Shown: piece by piece, positions 10,540-22,690 of the stretch
Numbering within the stretch: position 1 is the first letter of the stretch
How the letters are laid out: the number at the start of each line of letters is the position of its first letter
Origin: Dermanyssus gallinae
Taxonomy: Eukaryota; Arthropoda; Arachnida; Mesostigmata; Dermanyssidae
Assembly (NCBI GenBank): GCA_003439945.1
Contig: QVRM01006451.1
Coordinates: forward strand, 211,001 to 275,000
Direction of reading: 5' to 3'
Length of the DNA: 64,000 nucleotides
Notes under the pieces: model-generated
The model's input: only the letters and a program-made list of their open reading frames with translations
What the model was told of the DNA's origin: nothing
The model's database searches: none
Program-made: the position numbers and the translations under genes

Positions 10540-12330
10540 CAACAAGGTGTAATTGCGTGTGCTAAAGTTTTCGGACAACTGGTATTAACATAAGCCCGTA
10601 GCGCTTAACGTAAAGACCACTTTACCTATACAGCTAAATGTGGTATTCAACTTAGATTTGATCGGACTCGTCAATAGCCTGTGGATGCGTTTTGCGAAGC
10701 GTTTAAATAACTTTGCAATACCTGTCGTTCCCTCAGATTTATATGGCGCCGTGCTTTAAGGCGACAAGCACAAAATTGTAACTCCAGAGTCGTAACTCTC
10801 CACATTCTTTGCTGTTGGCGTAGCCGGCCACCCTTCTAAACTCAATTAAGATGTTAGCAGGTGAGATATTGCTTCCTCGATATAACCTGTGACATTCCAG
10901 ACTAGGCTTTTACCATGCTACCGTAGCGGCATAGGCGCCCCCACAGGTCGTACCTTTCTAGCAAATGCCAGCGCTCTTTGTTCTGCTGTGGAGAGCGCTC
11001 CTGCTTCTCTAAAAGCTCGCCTATTATAAGTCGGCGTCTTTCGCAAAGCTACCTGGGATTTTGTCAAGTCAGACAACTCAGCAGGTGTAAGCTGTAATAA
11101 TCTACCATTTCACGACAGGATCCCCATGGAAAAGGCTCGCAGACGGCAGCTCCTTTTCTGCAAACTGACGTCATGACTTAACCGAAGAGTCTATTGGCTT
11201 ACGCCTCCCCTCCCCCCCCCCTCTAAAAACCAAGGACGCCTTATTTTGCTGATGTAAACGTATTAGGAATTTCCCGCACAGACAATTTGCTTTTAGGTTC
11301 ATGCAGTGTACGCTGGTTAACACATTCCTCTAGGGGGCACGGGTCACGTAAGCGTACTCCACACATTGCTTCTTGCCGAAATGACCGCACTCTTTATTTT
11401 CGTACTCTCAGTTTTGCCCAACAGGGGATCCGGAACGGTAAACGAATCTGAATCAGGAAGGCAACAATGCAGAAGATGACTATGCTAACAGCTATATTCG
11501 AATCCCGAGACCGCCCACAAGTAATTTCAAGATGACACTTCTGATGAGCATATTTTTTACGCTGAAACACATCACTCCTCACGGCTCCATTGTGCGTACC
11601 TACTGTGCAGCAAGTATTCACATCTGTAACACCAATGTTTTGTAGCAGCAATTATTTTTGCCTTATCATGAAGGGGTAGTTTTAAATGTCTCAGCATATG
11701 TTAACAACATTAAGCCTCAACGAAACAAACTATTACAGCACTAGCTCGTAAACGCGTTAAAACAACAGTGAATAGTTACTTACTCAGATTCAGATTGATC
11801 GACTGCGACGGTCGGTCTGTTGAGTAACGTATAATGAAAAAAAACAATGCCAAAGAGCAATTACCAAACAAAACTAGCAGGGAAAGTACACAAAGCGTCG
11901 TTATAGCCGGTTCAATAACTATTATCTAGTATATTGTTTTATTGACATGGCTATTTAAAACTTCCTACCACTAGCGTTATTACACATACACAAAATTGTG
12001 TTTGCTTAATCTGCTTTTTTATCGAGCTTTCAATATTGTCTTTGTTTTATCCCACCTTCTCTCTGTCTCTGTCTTTCTTATGCTAGTATTCGTCTTATTT
12101 TCTTCTAGCGACTCTCCCTCACTCTCTGCTTGTCTTACACTAGTATTCCTCGTATCCTATTCTTCTCTCCTAGCTTCCGTCCTCTGGAGAACGTTGGTCA
12201 CGAGTTAGGCCACCTCACAGATATATTGAACGCCGATCGTCGTAAAACGATATAACGCGACTTCTCAGCCTTCCTTAATAAGCCTCTCTTCCGGCGACTT
12301 GACACCGGTCTTTGGCGGCATGAAACCCTT
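10091..12330. other. Intergenic DNA with a (TA)n tract
   Basis: A (TA)n run occupies about 10488-10537. A C homopolymer lies near 11211-11222 and a CT-rich stretch near 12050-12180. No coding sequence or known repeat was recognised; the frames at 11394-11651 and 11996-12208 resemble nothing known to me. Confidence 0.5.
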
Positions 12331-13620
12331 TGTACAAGGTGTTCTGTACGACAACGTCAGTAGGGGCAACCACGTTTCCCGACGTGCAACGTGGTTCTAG
12401 ACATTGCGTTCGCATTATTTGCTTGGCGGCGACCTAACGTGCATTTATACGACAGCAATAACTACGAAAACTACTATCGCGGGCCAACAATCGACGAAGA
12501 GCTGGGGTTGGGTAAACGACCAGATCCCCATCGAGGGTCGCCCCTCCTTTCCCACCAGGACCCCCCCCCCTTTTCCCACCAGGACCCCCCTAACACACAC
12601 ACGTCTATACACGGGTAACACACAAATAAATTCCACTGCCTAACGGGCTATCTCACGCTGACGCATGTCTGTGTGTGTGTGTGTGTATGTGTATTTTTAG
12701 CCTACCAATACTGGCCGTCGAGACGTCTGGTCGAGAATAAAGTGGTCGGAGGCAATGCGAGGCAGCGCTGCGGCTGCAGTTGCCAACCGTGGTCGTCCGC
12801 TAATAAGGCTCGATATATCTTTGTAGCGCACAGGCCCTATTGAGTACAACGGGAGACGACGTAGGTGGGGCGGTGCACGCGGGAACAGGAGGCTAGGCAT
12901 CGCTTGCCTCGAGCCTCGAGCCTCACTCTCTCATACCACTCACCGTATGAAAGATTCGGTAGGTACATGGGCTGTCGTTTAGCGTGGCTCGCCGACCGGC
13001 CGCCCCTGTTCATAGCGAGGTGGTCGTTTGTTTCATCGTTGCATGTCTGGCTGAATGTTACTGCCGATACTGCGGCCGTCCGTCGTTGCTGTTGCAGCAA
13101 CGCAGCCTCAAGCAATTCGGTTCGGAGGCCGGATCTACCCGTTCTATGCGCCGCTTGGTCCTCGTTATTCGTCGCCACACCCCTTTTGCCCGATACATTT
13201 TTGATCTATCTATATCTACGGGTGCATATGTATAGCTACTGCGGCTAGTAGACCGTGCGGCTCGCCGTCGTAGCCAAGGTTGATGGTGTGGTCCGTTCGT
13301 ATTTGTTAACAGCGACGCTTGGCAAATCGCTACGGGTTTTCTGGAGATCCCTACTTCGGATCTCGTCAAGGCATGGCTTTGTATAGCCCACAGCCAGCAC
13401 GTGGTGGTCGCATGCTCCCGGTGCATCTACGGCCAGTGCCCACGCGTGTCTAGATACACACCGTTTACCCTTTCTACTGATACTTTCGTCGCTGTCTTTA
13501 CGCCTGTCCGAGTCTGTTTAAGGTGGTTTCACTTATGTCTCTCCGTCCTACCCTTTGTCTCTCTCTTCTCTCTCTCTCTCTCTCTCTGTTTCTTTTGCCT
13601 ACTTAGCAGAAACTATGATT
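12331..13620. other. GC-rich island with short tandem repeats
   Basis: TTCCCACCAGGACCCCCC occurs twice in tandem near 12549-12591. A (TG)n run lies near 12671-12686 and a (CT)n run near 13562-13588. A small inverted repeat, AACCACGTT/AACGTGGTT, lies near 12368-12395. Overlapping frames on both strands show no recognisable domain. Confidence 0.45.
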
Positions 13621-16033
13621 AACAACTATGGGCGTGCCAAGTATACGAATGCGTGTCGACGTACTGATCATTGCATGAGTCACTGACGTTGTAATTCTAG
13701 ACTATCCTCCGTCTGCTAGGGGCTTGGAACCGCCGTGAGGCATACTTTCAATGCACCGAGGGCCGGACGTGTTGAGATATCAGGGGTTTCCTGAACAGTT
13801 ATTTTGGCAGCATGGCCGTTGACTATCAGCGGTATATGCTTTATCATCTATTCTCAATGAGCATCATTCATAGAAAATTCGATCACCATCGGGTCGAGCT
13901 AGTGATACTCCGGCAGATGACAATTATGACTAGCGCACTAGTCCTCTACCCCCCCCCCCCCCGCCCGCACGCCTCCACGAATCATTGGCGTTAAACAAAT
14001 CAAACGAACGCAAAACAGATACACTCGCAACCTACTCGCCAGCAACTAATTTGTTGCACTAAGAGCTGTGCCCCACCTATCTCTCTACTGTTCTTCTCTT
14101 GCCAATGGCGGACATGAGCACATCAGTCAAACATTGAATCAAGTCGGACGCTAAAGCTGTCGAATGGAGCCAGCAGAAAAGTAACATGGACACGAAAGGG
14201 TAAAGTGGTTGTCCATCAACAGCTCGATTTGATCCTGTTTGACGACGGAGCTCTTTGCCGTTTCTGTGTCCTTCACGTACGGCGCCGCCGGCGCATCACG
14301 TGCACGCTAGTTCATTATGGCGGCAGTAAGTGACGGGTGGAGAAAATCTGATGTCTAGGGGCCTTGCAGCCTCTATGCTATGCAGATAAGAAGGCATTGG
14401 CGGCGCATTTGTGATTCTCTTGATAGTCGTCCATGACAATGTAGCGCACGTGTTAAACAATGTACGTAGTAGCCTCTCTGTTCAATACGAATTTCCTCAC
14501 TGGACAGTCTGTCTAACCAAAGCCTTTTTTTGAATGTGGAAGTCAATGCCAGCTTGCGCTGTGTCGTTGACTCCGAAATGTAAACGTTATTAGGAAAAGC
14601 TGTGATAGTTACTAGTAAAGGGTGCTGCGCAATAAATAAATGATGATATTATTTCTATTAAATTAAATTTATTGATTTAAACAATAAGAATCTACAAGTA
14701 AAGCAATGATTATTAAGCAAGTGAGAGGCATATTGTAGAGCGCCTAAACATTACAAACGATATAAATGGCTGGCCGTACGTATCGCTACCTCCACCACGA
14801 GACGGAAAACAATTCAGCTTTAATTCAGGCTACAAAACTGCGACGGCATTCCTTTTGCATTCGGCGCGGCCTTCTGGGCAGTCTACAAACGAGAAAGCTT
14901 TCTTCATTTGTAGTTAAACGTAGTCTGTTCGTATGCGGCTCAGCTGTGCACCAGAACTCGACAGTCAAAAGTCTTGGGCCGCATCAGTGACATCTGCTCG
15001 TTACATTTAAGACCACTTAAGTGTGTTGTCGCTGCATCATTGATTTTGTTGGCGTGTTGCAATACGCATATACGCAATTCTAATACGCACCTCGATAGGT
15101 AGAAATTGTTCCCCTCGTCTTCTGTACACGAGGGAGGGTTTCCTTGGCTGCAGGGTGCTTGCTTGCAAAACCCCACCTTAAACCTCATGAGTGAGTTGGT
15201 TCTTATAGGTAGCTTCCAGTTGTTGCGATATGCGAAATGCGGATTTTTCTCTAAGGCTAGTTTCCATTGCCACGGCTCGAGATTGTTGGCAGTTTGCAGA
15301 GAAAGAGAGAGAGAGGGGGAGAGGGTAGCGGAACCAATACTCAACACTGCAGGTTGACCCGCCGGACATCACTAAGCGTGACAAACCATGCGTCCCTTTG
15401 ATCGCACACCGAAGCATGACGATCAGTTTACAAACTGTCAACGACACAACTACTATACACCGTGACACGTGATGGCAAAGTATGCGTTCGGAATTTCAGA
15501 CTAGCTTGCCACAACTGTTTACACCATTACGGCTACTGGTAGATATAGGGCAGCAATAGCGAGGGGCACTCGTGACTGCGACGTGCCATTGAAGCGCCTA
15601 GATCGGCAAAATATATCCAGCGCGAACTCGCAAACTTGCCTAATCAACAAAATAACTCAAACTCGTTTTATATGTTGCTATATGCTGGGTCACGTTCAGA
15701 CAACGGACAATTGAGAACATGCTGTGCTTCCACATTCTGCTTTTGATATGAACTGGACAAGCGGTCTGTTGTCTGTTTGTTTGAAGACAGATTATGACGG
15801 CGGATTGAGAAACACTAAACTGATTTTAATATTGCGCGAGCACAAACGATCCTAGTAGTCGCGAACAGGGAATTAACAGGGAACAAGCGAAGGAAAAGTA
15901 CTGTAATTGATTGAGAAGCGGTGTCCAATAAGCAAAAGTGCACGCAATTGAGAAACTCCAAGGGGTGAGCAACATCAAGGTGCTCGATAGTATAGAAGCA
16001 TTTTTTTAAATTTAATTTTAAAAGACACCTGGC
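13621..16033. other. Intergenic DNA, no gene recognised
   Basis: A C homopolymer lies near 13951-13964 and a GA run near 15300-15322. The short frames at 14766-14990 and 14940-15468 contain no motif I can name. A short (TA)n follows at 16034-16055. Confidence 0.5.
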
Positions 16034-16130
16034 AATATATATATATATATATATAGATGATGCCACAAGCCACACAGCTGGCGGGACAGTTTTTAAGGAT
16101 GTAGTGTCCCGGGTGGACTGGTAATCTCGC

Positions 16131-16331
16131 TCCGGTGGCGTTCGCCCCGTCGAGCCCGGTGGCGTGGTGCATTCGTTTGCGCTTCGCGACCGGAAGAGAC
16201 ACATAGGTGCGCGGATTCGAGCCCCACCATTGCACATTTGTATTTATGGGGGTAAAGCGAAATAAAGCAAAGCGAAAAGCAGTCTCATGGTCGTTAAATT
16301 TTGGCTGAGAGTCAGCCCAGCAAATATTTTA
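16131..16331 (+). mobile_element. tRNA-derived SINE, copy A
   Basis: The tRNA-like head has an A-box-like GGTGGCGTGGTGCATTCG and a B-box-like GCGGATTCGAGCCCC. A unique body follows (TTGCACATTTGTATTTATGG, then AAGCAGTC and GGCTGAGAGTCAGCCC). The same order is found at 21976, 47735 and, on minus, 61343. The copy is flanked by a 12-bp direct repeat, TGGTAATCTCGC, at 16119-16130 and 16332-16343. About 18 bp duplicating the head (CCGGTGGCG) sits at its 5' end, so the 5' boundary is less sure. There is no poly-A tail. Confidence 0.85.
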
Positions 16332-16611
16332 TGGTAATCTCGCCCACCACCATTGAAGAATGCCTCAACGTAAGTGAGCCTGATTTATGTGAAACGGTGT
16401 TAAAAAGGTTGTTTCTATTCTATTAAAAAATAGCACATCTGAATTAAAAAAAAACACATCAAACTAGTGTAAACACTCTCTTTACATTACTATATATATA
16501 CTTCGGCACTTACTTCGGCACGCGTGGATCCGACATGAAAAGTGTATATATATCTATATATTTTTATATATATAACTTTTCTTATTTATCATACGAGTTT
16601 CCTTCCGGAAT

Positions 16612-16612
<1 letters not shown>

Positions 16613-16652
<40 letters not shown>
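16613..16652. repeat. (TA)n at the LINE 3' end
   Basis: A TA run followed by a T-run; in LINE orientation (minus) this reads as a short poly-A and then (TA)n. Smaller TA tracts lie at 16490-16575. Confidence 0.9.
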
Positions 16653-16660
<8 letters not shown>

Positions 16661-17035
16661 TTTACACGTATCACGATGGATTATCTAAGCCAATATGCCT
16701 AGTGGGCGCGTATTGTGGCTGTCACGTGTCCGTTTCAATGAGGTCAGGCCGACACCACCTCAGAAGTGTGCACCGAACGGAGGCAGCGTTTCCACGTTGT
16801 ATATCAAGGTCCAGACGTTGTTTGAAATAGGACGACGACCTGTTATCACCGGATGACAGGTTTAACAAGGTGCCGACTTTGCGGATCAGCTGGTTGGTCC
16901 CAACGCCAGGAGCATCCAGGGTTTCAAACGCGAGAGGGCAGAATTCATGGGGATACCCGACTGATGAGTATTTTCTTAGTTTGTTAGTCTCCGCAAGGTG
17001 GGCTGCATAACCAGCTTCGGATGCGCCGCCACCGA

Positions 17036-17041
<6 letters not shown>
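16653..17041 (-). pseudogene. R4-like LINE 3' end, 5'-truncated
   Basis: The minus-strand frame starts inside the (TA)n at 17042-17069 and encodes the C-terminal tail downstream of the endonuclease core. It contains SVGGGASEAGYAAHLAE, then SSVGYPHEFCPLAFETL, then QRLDLDIQRGNAASV. These match the end of the element at 30.2-34.6 kb (GYPHEFQPLAFETL, QRLDLDVQRGNAASV). The frame is open to a stop near 16722. About 60 bp of 3' UTR and an A-run of about 12 lead into (TA)n at 16613-16652. With TA tracts at both ends it is a clear case of insertion into a microsatellite. Confidence 0.85.
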
Positions 17042-17066
<25 letters not shown>

Positions 17067-17069
17067 TAC
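17042..17069. repeat. (TA)n at the LINE 5' junction
   Basis: TA repeats directly abut the truncated 5' end of the minus-strand R4-like copy. Confidence 0.95.
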
Positions 17070-18800
17070 TTTCCATGCCGTACCCACGTGTGCCGAAGTA
17101 ATGCATTATGGCCACAAACGCCGATTTTCTGTTTGTATGACCCATTTAGGTGTCTCAGCATCATGACCAGAAGATTAGGCCAATGGGACCTATGTTTTTG
17201 ACTGCTCTCTATGTGGATGGTAGTGGGCTCGTCGGTATCAGCCTTATGATGGTGGAGTGTAACCTGGGCCCGGTGTCTGCATCCCTTCTATTCCTCTTTC
17301 CATATCCCGTCGCCCGCCCGAAATGTCATAGTGTCAGAGAAACGAAGCTCCTCTACGAGTGTTTGCAGCGTGGTATCATCTGTAAAATCCCGTCTGGATG
17401 GCTCTCCGTCTGTCTGTCTGTCTGCCCTGCCTAGGCATCATCTACACCACATTATCCACCTGCTACGGCGTGGTCGGTAGTATCAGACGGCAGATGTTGG
17501 TCAGCAGCAGCTGCTTATCGTGCACCGCGAATATTATGGTGGTGATGGTGGTGGTGGTTAGTGCTAGTGCTGCGGCTGCAGTACTTTGTGTGCCTCAGCG
17601 TGTACTCTTCAAGCCGCTTTGCCTTCTTCGGAAGCGCGAGTGTTTGTTGATGCTAGACTCGCACTGACTCCATTGGGAGCCACACACGCCACCACCAATT
17701 ACCACCACTATGATGAAGCTACTACTACTACTACTACTAGCTACTACTATTACTACGACGATCACTGATAGACGCAGCTGCGACTCGTAGAGCTGCAGTT
17801 ACTGCCGCTCTCGCTGCTGTCATTGCCGCTTCTGTTAGAACTGCCGCAGCAGCAGCAACAAAAAACGCCGGAACAGAAGACCAAAATGGGTGGCTGGTTG
17901 GGTGGGTGTTTAACTAGTCAGCATGCTAACTTATCCGAGTATCTGGTTAACTGGCGAGCGACGACGCGGGCCGGCCTAAGTCAGCCAGCGGTGGCCGCAA
18001 CCGACATCATCCGACGCCGCAGAGACGACGGCGGTGCTGCTGCTGCTATACGGTCGGACAGCTATACCATTGATACTATGTTCCTACTATAACCATTACT
18101 ACTACTACGTTTACTATTTACTACTACTACAACGGATGAAGGTCTGCACGATTCCGCAGCTCCAAGCTCGTTAATGGACGAGAAACGAGCCTTTGACGAA
18201 GTCCCTTAGTAATCACGAGGTGCGTGCTCTTCTTTCCTTGCCTTGCCTTTACTCTCTCTCTGGCCCTGCTCTCTGCGTACTACGCTGTATCTCTCTGTCT
18301 GTCTCTCGTTCAGCCTTGATCTGCGCTTCCTCTCGGCCCATCTGTGCCTCCCGCCCCACAAACTACTCGCCTACGGCATCCTTCCGCTCGTATGCCGTTG
18401 CCGTCGTTGATGTCGCGTCTGTTGTTGTTGTTGCTGTTGCTTTGGTCGTCGTTCATCCATTTTCGCCCCACCCAAAAAAAGAAGCGGCGTACTTCGAGAG
18501 CTTGACTTTTGCTTTCCTGGCATCGTCATGGCAAGGCTTTGCCAGCCAGTAGAGGCAGAACCGTGGCGGTCGGCTCAACCGCCCACATCGCAAACTCTAC
18601 CGCCGCCTGGTCCTGATGGCCGTGTATCTGTGGGCTGGGCATTTCCTGACTAGCCGGAGCACGCGGCGGAACCACTATCTGCTTTTTTTTGTGGAGCGAG
18701 GAAATGGGCAGCCAATGAAAGCGCGCTTAGACCTTTCAGCGGATTGATTCGGATCTCGGACACGGCCCACGCGCTTCATTCATCGTGTTCCTCCACACCG
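17070..18800. other. GC-rich island with triplet tracts
   Basis: This contains GTGGTGGTG near 17540-17560, ACT/CTA triplets near 17705-17760 and again near 18095-18130, CAGCAGCAG near 17847, and a pyrimidine-rich CTCT stretch near 18235-18310. No conserved peptide was recognised in any frame. Confidence 0.5.
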
Positions 18801-19269
18801 TTTCGACATTGTAGCGTTGATGCTTAGGAGAGGAGAGCGTTAAACGTGCACTGATCAAAACTAAGTCTAACCGCAAAGTCGTGCACCCAAATGGACGCAC
18901 GGTTTTGCTGCTTGGGTCAGTGCCCTTTTGACATATTCCTATCTTCTGTTGCGGATCTTGGTCGCGGCTCTTTGCAATGTGTTAATACGTTGCGTGCAAC
19001 ATATCTATATTTACGCGAGCACGTAGCGTTGTTTGCTGAAGGCGAGACGCATTGAATTTCCACGTCGAATCGAAATACAGAAACCTACAAGCAATACATA
19101 TTTCGCTTGTAGAAGTACAATCTTGCACAGTGCATTGCGCAGAAAGCTAGAGTGTTTAATTTGAATGATTCGACACTTATGGCTCTATCCAATCTATCTA
19201 GCAAACGAAGACTAGCCACGTGTTTGAATGTTTACTATGCAATAAGTTGCATTTTGCGAGGAGATATAA
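18801..19269. other. Intergenic DNA, nothing recognised
   Basis: No repeat, RNA or coding feature could be supported. Confidence 0.5.
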
Positions 19270-19692
19270 TTATAAATATAACATCATGGTCATTAAGTAC
19301 CATCCCAACACTTTAGAGACCGTCTTACAGAAAAAGACGCCGGCATGTCTAGTAGCTTGTTGCGTTATATTTAGCGTACGTGCATGCCATCCAGGTACAC
19401 AAAACGGTGTATTGCCGTCCTGCGGTGGTAAGCAAAGATCACGCTTTATATATGTTGTAAAGCACTTTTCTAGCTGCTTGAAATTTGCCGCTGAAAGCCC
19501 ATACACTGTCTGCCGCTCAACATTGCTGCAATCTTTAGCTAAGAAAGACGCACTGCCGCACTCAGAGACAGTAATCGAAGGTATCTTACTTCTATGTGCT
19601 ATAGACTCCCGGCAAAAAACTTTGTGAACTAGAAAGTGGTTACCTTGTAATTCTCTGCGACAGCTCGTTGTGGAGAACGAGCTTCGATGCAT
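19270..19692 (-). pseudogene. CR1/L2-like LINE remnant (RT thumb region)
   Basis: The minus-strand frame contains VYGLSAANFKQLEKCFTTY followed by IKRDLCLP. This aligns with LSQANFILLEKCFTLY and MKRVLCLS in the larger copy at 37.7-40.2 kb. Only about 45 residues near 19405-19535 are convincingly homologous; the rest of the frame may be flanking sequence. It is a short, old fragment without the catalytic RT motifs. Confidence 0.6.
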
Positions 19693-20192
19693 GCGCTAGG
19701 TCCTGGGGCAGGCCGTAACGCGATAACATGAGACCCTTCTATTTCCATATACCTATTTAAGAGAGATACTCTAAAAATCGGCGATAACGCATTTTGCTTT
19801 CACTTACTCAAATCCAACGGAAGTAAGCTCTGATAATTAATATATTTGGCAAATTTTAGATAGAGGAAGAGAAAGAAACATATAGTGAGAGATATTTCTT
19901 TGTTTTTGAACCTTTCGGGATTGTTGTCCTATATTGTCAATTTCGTATGCAAAAGGAAAGAAAAATATTTGTTCTTTAGTTGTATGTGCCATAAACACTG
20001 GATTGTGTAGTTTTTATTGTTGCTAATTGCACGTTCTTTTCACTCACTAGAGACAAGATGCATATTAGCTATTATTGACAGGGGCAAACGATTGGATACA
20101 ACGTACTTTACGGACGTGAGTATATACAGCGTTTTTCCTTTATGACCCCATCATCTCTGGTGAGATTTTACCGTTTAATGCACATGGTCTAA
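19693..20192. other. Intergenic AT-rich DNA
   Basis: No feature recognised before the (TA)n tract at 20193. Confidence 0.5.
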
Positions 20193-20273
20193 AATATATA
20201 TATATATATATATAGGCGAGCACTGCCGAGTGGGCAAACGTATTGTAAATTATTAATAAATCATCACAATATT

Positions 20274-20349
<76 letters not shown>
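20193..20349. repeat. (TA)n tract split by a 62-bp mini-element
   Basis: TA repeats at 20193-20214 and 20277-20349 enclose the mini-element at 20215-20276. Together they form one microsatellite interrupted by an insertion. Confidence 0.95.
20215..20276 (+). mobile_element. 62-bp (TA)n-embedded mini-element, copy 1
   Basis: It begins GGCGAGCACTGCCGAGTG and ends CATCACAATATTTTC, with (TA)n immediately on both sides. The copies at 42834-42895 and 60621-60682 (both minus) have the same length and the same end points. The same sequence forms the 3' tail of the LINE fragment ending near 55920, which sets the orientation. It contains an AT-rich, partly palindromic centre, TTATTAATAA. It has no coding capacity. 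Confidence 0.85.
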
Positions 20350-20351
<2 letters not shown>

Positions 20352-20927
20352 CTGTGGCTGTCGTGTCCGCCAATATAATTTTTGTTAACAACGTTATAGA
20401 CAGCGTTGCACCTGCCATGGAAATGGAGATTGATTGGGTGTTGTTGCTGCTCAACTGTTTCTACTTTTGTTGCTTATTCTTATTGTCATTAATAATAGTG
20501 TAAGCGTACCGCAACATGTTTTGTAGTTCCACATGCGCGTAATACGCTTAAGCTGACATGTTGTTGTTGCTGTTTCAATTGTTCTTGTTATGTATAGTGG
20601 GTTATTATTGCTTTGTACTGTTGTTAATCATGTCGTTTTGCTCGTCATTCGAGTCGCCGTCAAGGCGTCCTGGCAATTATAAGACCATCTACACCAATAT
20701 TGTAACTCTAATCACAAAACCATCATCTTCATTTTTAATCATCTACTTCTGCTGCTCGGATCACATATACAGTTTCCGCGCACCTCATGCTCATCATCAT
20801 CTTTTTTTTTATTTTCCGTAAGGCTAATGACCGTGTACAGTTTTTTCATGTTATAGCTAATTTTTTAATCCACTCCGACATTAAACTTGTCTGAATTGGA
20901 AACCATGCAAACCAATTTAAAAGTGGC
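20350..20927. other. Intergenic AT-rich DNA
   Basis: No feature recognised. Confidence 0.5.
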
Positions 20928-21000
20928 CGATCTGGGTCTCGAACCCAGTCCTCCAATCGAATGCAAGCCGCAAATGCTTTGCCACTAAGCCATCTTGCTC
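20928..21000 (-). other. tRNA-like sequence (pseudo-tRNA or SINE head)
   Basis: On the minus strand an A-box-like TGGCTTAGTGGCAAAGC is followed by a B-box-like GGGTTCGAGACCC. The latter forms a perfect 5-bp T-arm (CTGGG/CCCAG). The 7-bp acceptor stem cannot be paired well and no clean anticodon arm forms, so this is not called a functional tRNA. A tRNA-derived SINE head of another family is equally likely. Confidence 0.45.
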
Positions 21001-21961
21001 GGTTAAATCTTCATACGATCATCTCGGCTCATCATCTTCATACGATCGTCATGACAAAGTCCTGCACCATTGCCACCTCTTCGTCGTCTACCGTTCGTTG
21101 CCGTTTCTAACGACTGCCAATTGCTGTTGTCGCTGTCGACCTTGTGGTGTTGTGGTTCCAAGGTGGTGTTGGCGCTACACACTGCTACACGTTGAGGTGG
21201 TGAAGTCGAACGGAGGCGAACCCCGCCGAACACGGTCTCGGGGGCTATCTTGGGCTTGCGTGGTCGTGCGCGCGGTGATGGTTGGAGAAGTTCCTAGCCA
21301 ACCACTACCTGCAGTTGCGGTGGCGGCAGGTGTGGCGACGAGACCGTCGCTGGTTGCGGCGGCAGCCGCTTTCTATTCTACAACAACCGCAACGGTTCTA
21401 CCTCTTCTACAGCTACTGGTATAGCCAATGCTTTGGCAGCCATTTCGGCTGGTTCGGTTTGTGTTGCTGCAAACGAGTCTGAGTCTACGTCCCGTGGGAT
21501 TCCGCATTTCCTCGGCGTCAATCGGCGCTTTTCCTGCTTCGCTTCCTACCCCCGTCATATTGCCTTTCTTGCGTACGGAGAGAAGCAGCGGCGCTCGGGA
21601 TCATTCGCTGCTGCCAATGCAGCGCGCTTTTTAGTTGGCAATCCGCACAGAGACAGAGCTCAGCTCAATTCGTTACTGCTGCTATCCTACCCCTTCGATC
21701 ACTTAAGTCTTTTATAAATGTCATTGCACTTCTGCTGACCGGGCCCATTGTCTCCATTGCAATCGGTACAACATTTTATATCGGCTCTAACTCTGCGTAT
21801 TTACGCCACTTCTTTTTCTGCGTGTTCGGTAACCCATTCCGCCTCAGGCATTGCTGTTGTCGTGTGTTGACTCTTCATACCTCGGGCTCTCTCTTTCTCT
21901 CTGTCCTCATCCGGCTAATCATTTGCGGATTATATTACTGACCGCACGCGTAACGCTTCAG
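21001..21961. other. GC-rich island, no gene recognised
   Basis: The overlapping open frames at 21098-21717 on both strands are compositionally driven (GGTG, GCGG, CTGC words) and show no conserved domain. Confidence 0.45.
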
Positions 21962-21975
21962 TAGCCAGTATAGCA

Positions 21976-22161
21976 GTCGAGTCCGGTGGCGTTGTGGCTT
22001 AAGTCTGCGCCTCGCAACCGGAAGAGACACATACGCGTGGTGCGCGGGTTTGAGCCCCGCCGTTGCACATTTGTATTTATGGGGGTCCGTCTATGAAGCA
22101 ATGTGAAAAACAGTTCCGTGGATATTAAATCTTAGCTGAGGGTCAGCCCGAACACTTTACT
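21976..22161 (+). mobile_element. tRNA-derived SINE, copy B
   Basis: Same family as copies A, C and D: it begins GTCGAGTCCGGTGGCG, has the B-box-like GGGTTTGAGCCCC, then TTGCACATTTGTATTTATGG and GGTCAGCCCG. It is flanked by a 14-bp target-site duplication, TAGCCAGTATAGCA, at 21962-21975 and 22162-22175. Confidence 0.9.
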
Positions 22162-22690
22162 TAGCCAGTATAGCAATCGGGAAGCCGGCGCTTCTCGCCC
22201 TGACTGCGGCACTCCGTATATTCGCCTTGAGAGTTGCACCAATGGCCTCATAGGCGCACAACTTATGTGAAATAGGCTTAATGCAACCCTACTGAAGAAG
22301 CTCGACAACGTCAAATCTGTATTCCAGAACAGAGCCCTGGGCTTTTACACGACCGCCCAAAACGGCGCCTGGTTGACACTCAACTTGTCTACTTGCTTGC
22401 GATTTATCGAGGATCTACGACGCCAATTCAAACTACCAAACACGTCGGTCCTAACTTTTTCTTGACCCGGGCCATGACAAATGAGGCCTCGACTAACCCG
22501 AATCGTGAGAATCGTTACGTTGCAACTCGGCACGGGATGCACAGTTTCCATCATGCAGTGCGCAGAGCAGTGGGTTTTCATGACCCTCCTGAACTATATA
22601 TGTGTGATGGATAGATGTAGGGAACCGTGCGAGGAATGTCATGCTTATAACTGCTTGAACATTTTCTCACTAAGCAGCTTGGCTTAGTAA
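22162..22690 (+). pseudogene. CR1/L2-like LINE remnant (C-terminus)
   Basis: The decayed plus-strand C-terminal part contains NRYVATRHGMHSFHHAV, then CREPCEECHAYNC in a shifted frame near 22616-22658. The same module occurs at the ends of the copies at 37.7-40.2 kb (HGFHHLVC, CRFCSQQCAKYHAVNC) and 46.4-50.2 kb (WHSYHHYIC, CKFCGYCNINCFHLSRC). Stops and frameshifts interrupt it. SINE copy B sits directly upstream. Confidence 0.65.

Noticed and set aside
20928..21000. Functional tRNA gene on the minus strand
   Set aside because: A and B boxes and a good T-arm exist, but the acceptor stem and anticodon arm do not fold; kept only as a tRNA-like sequence.
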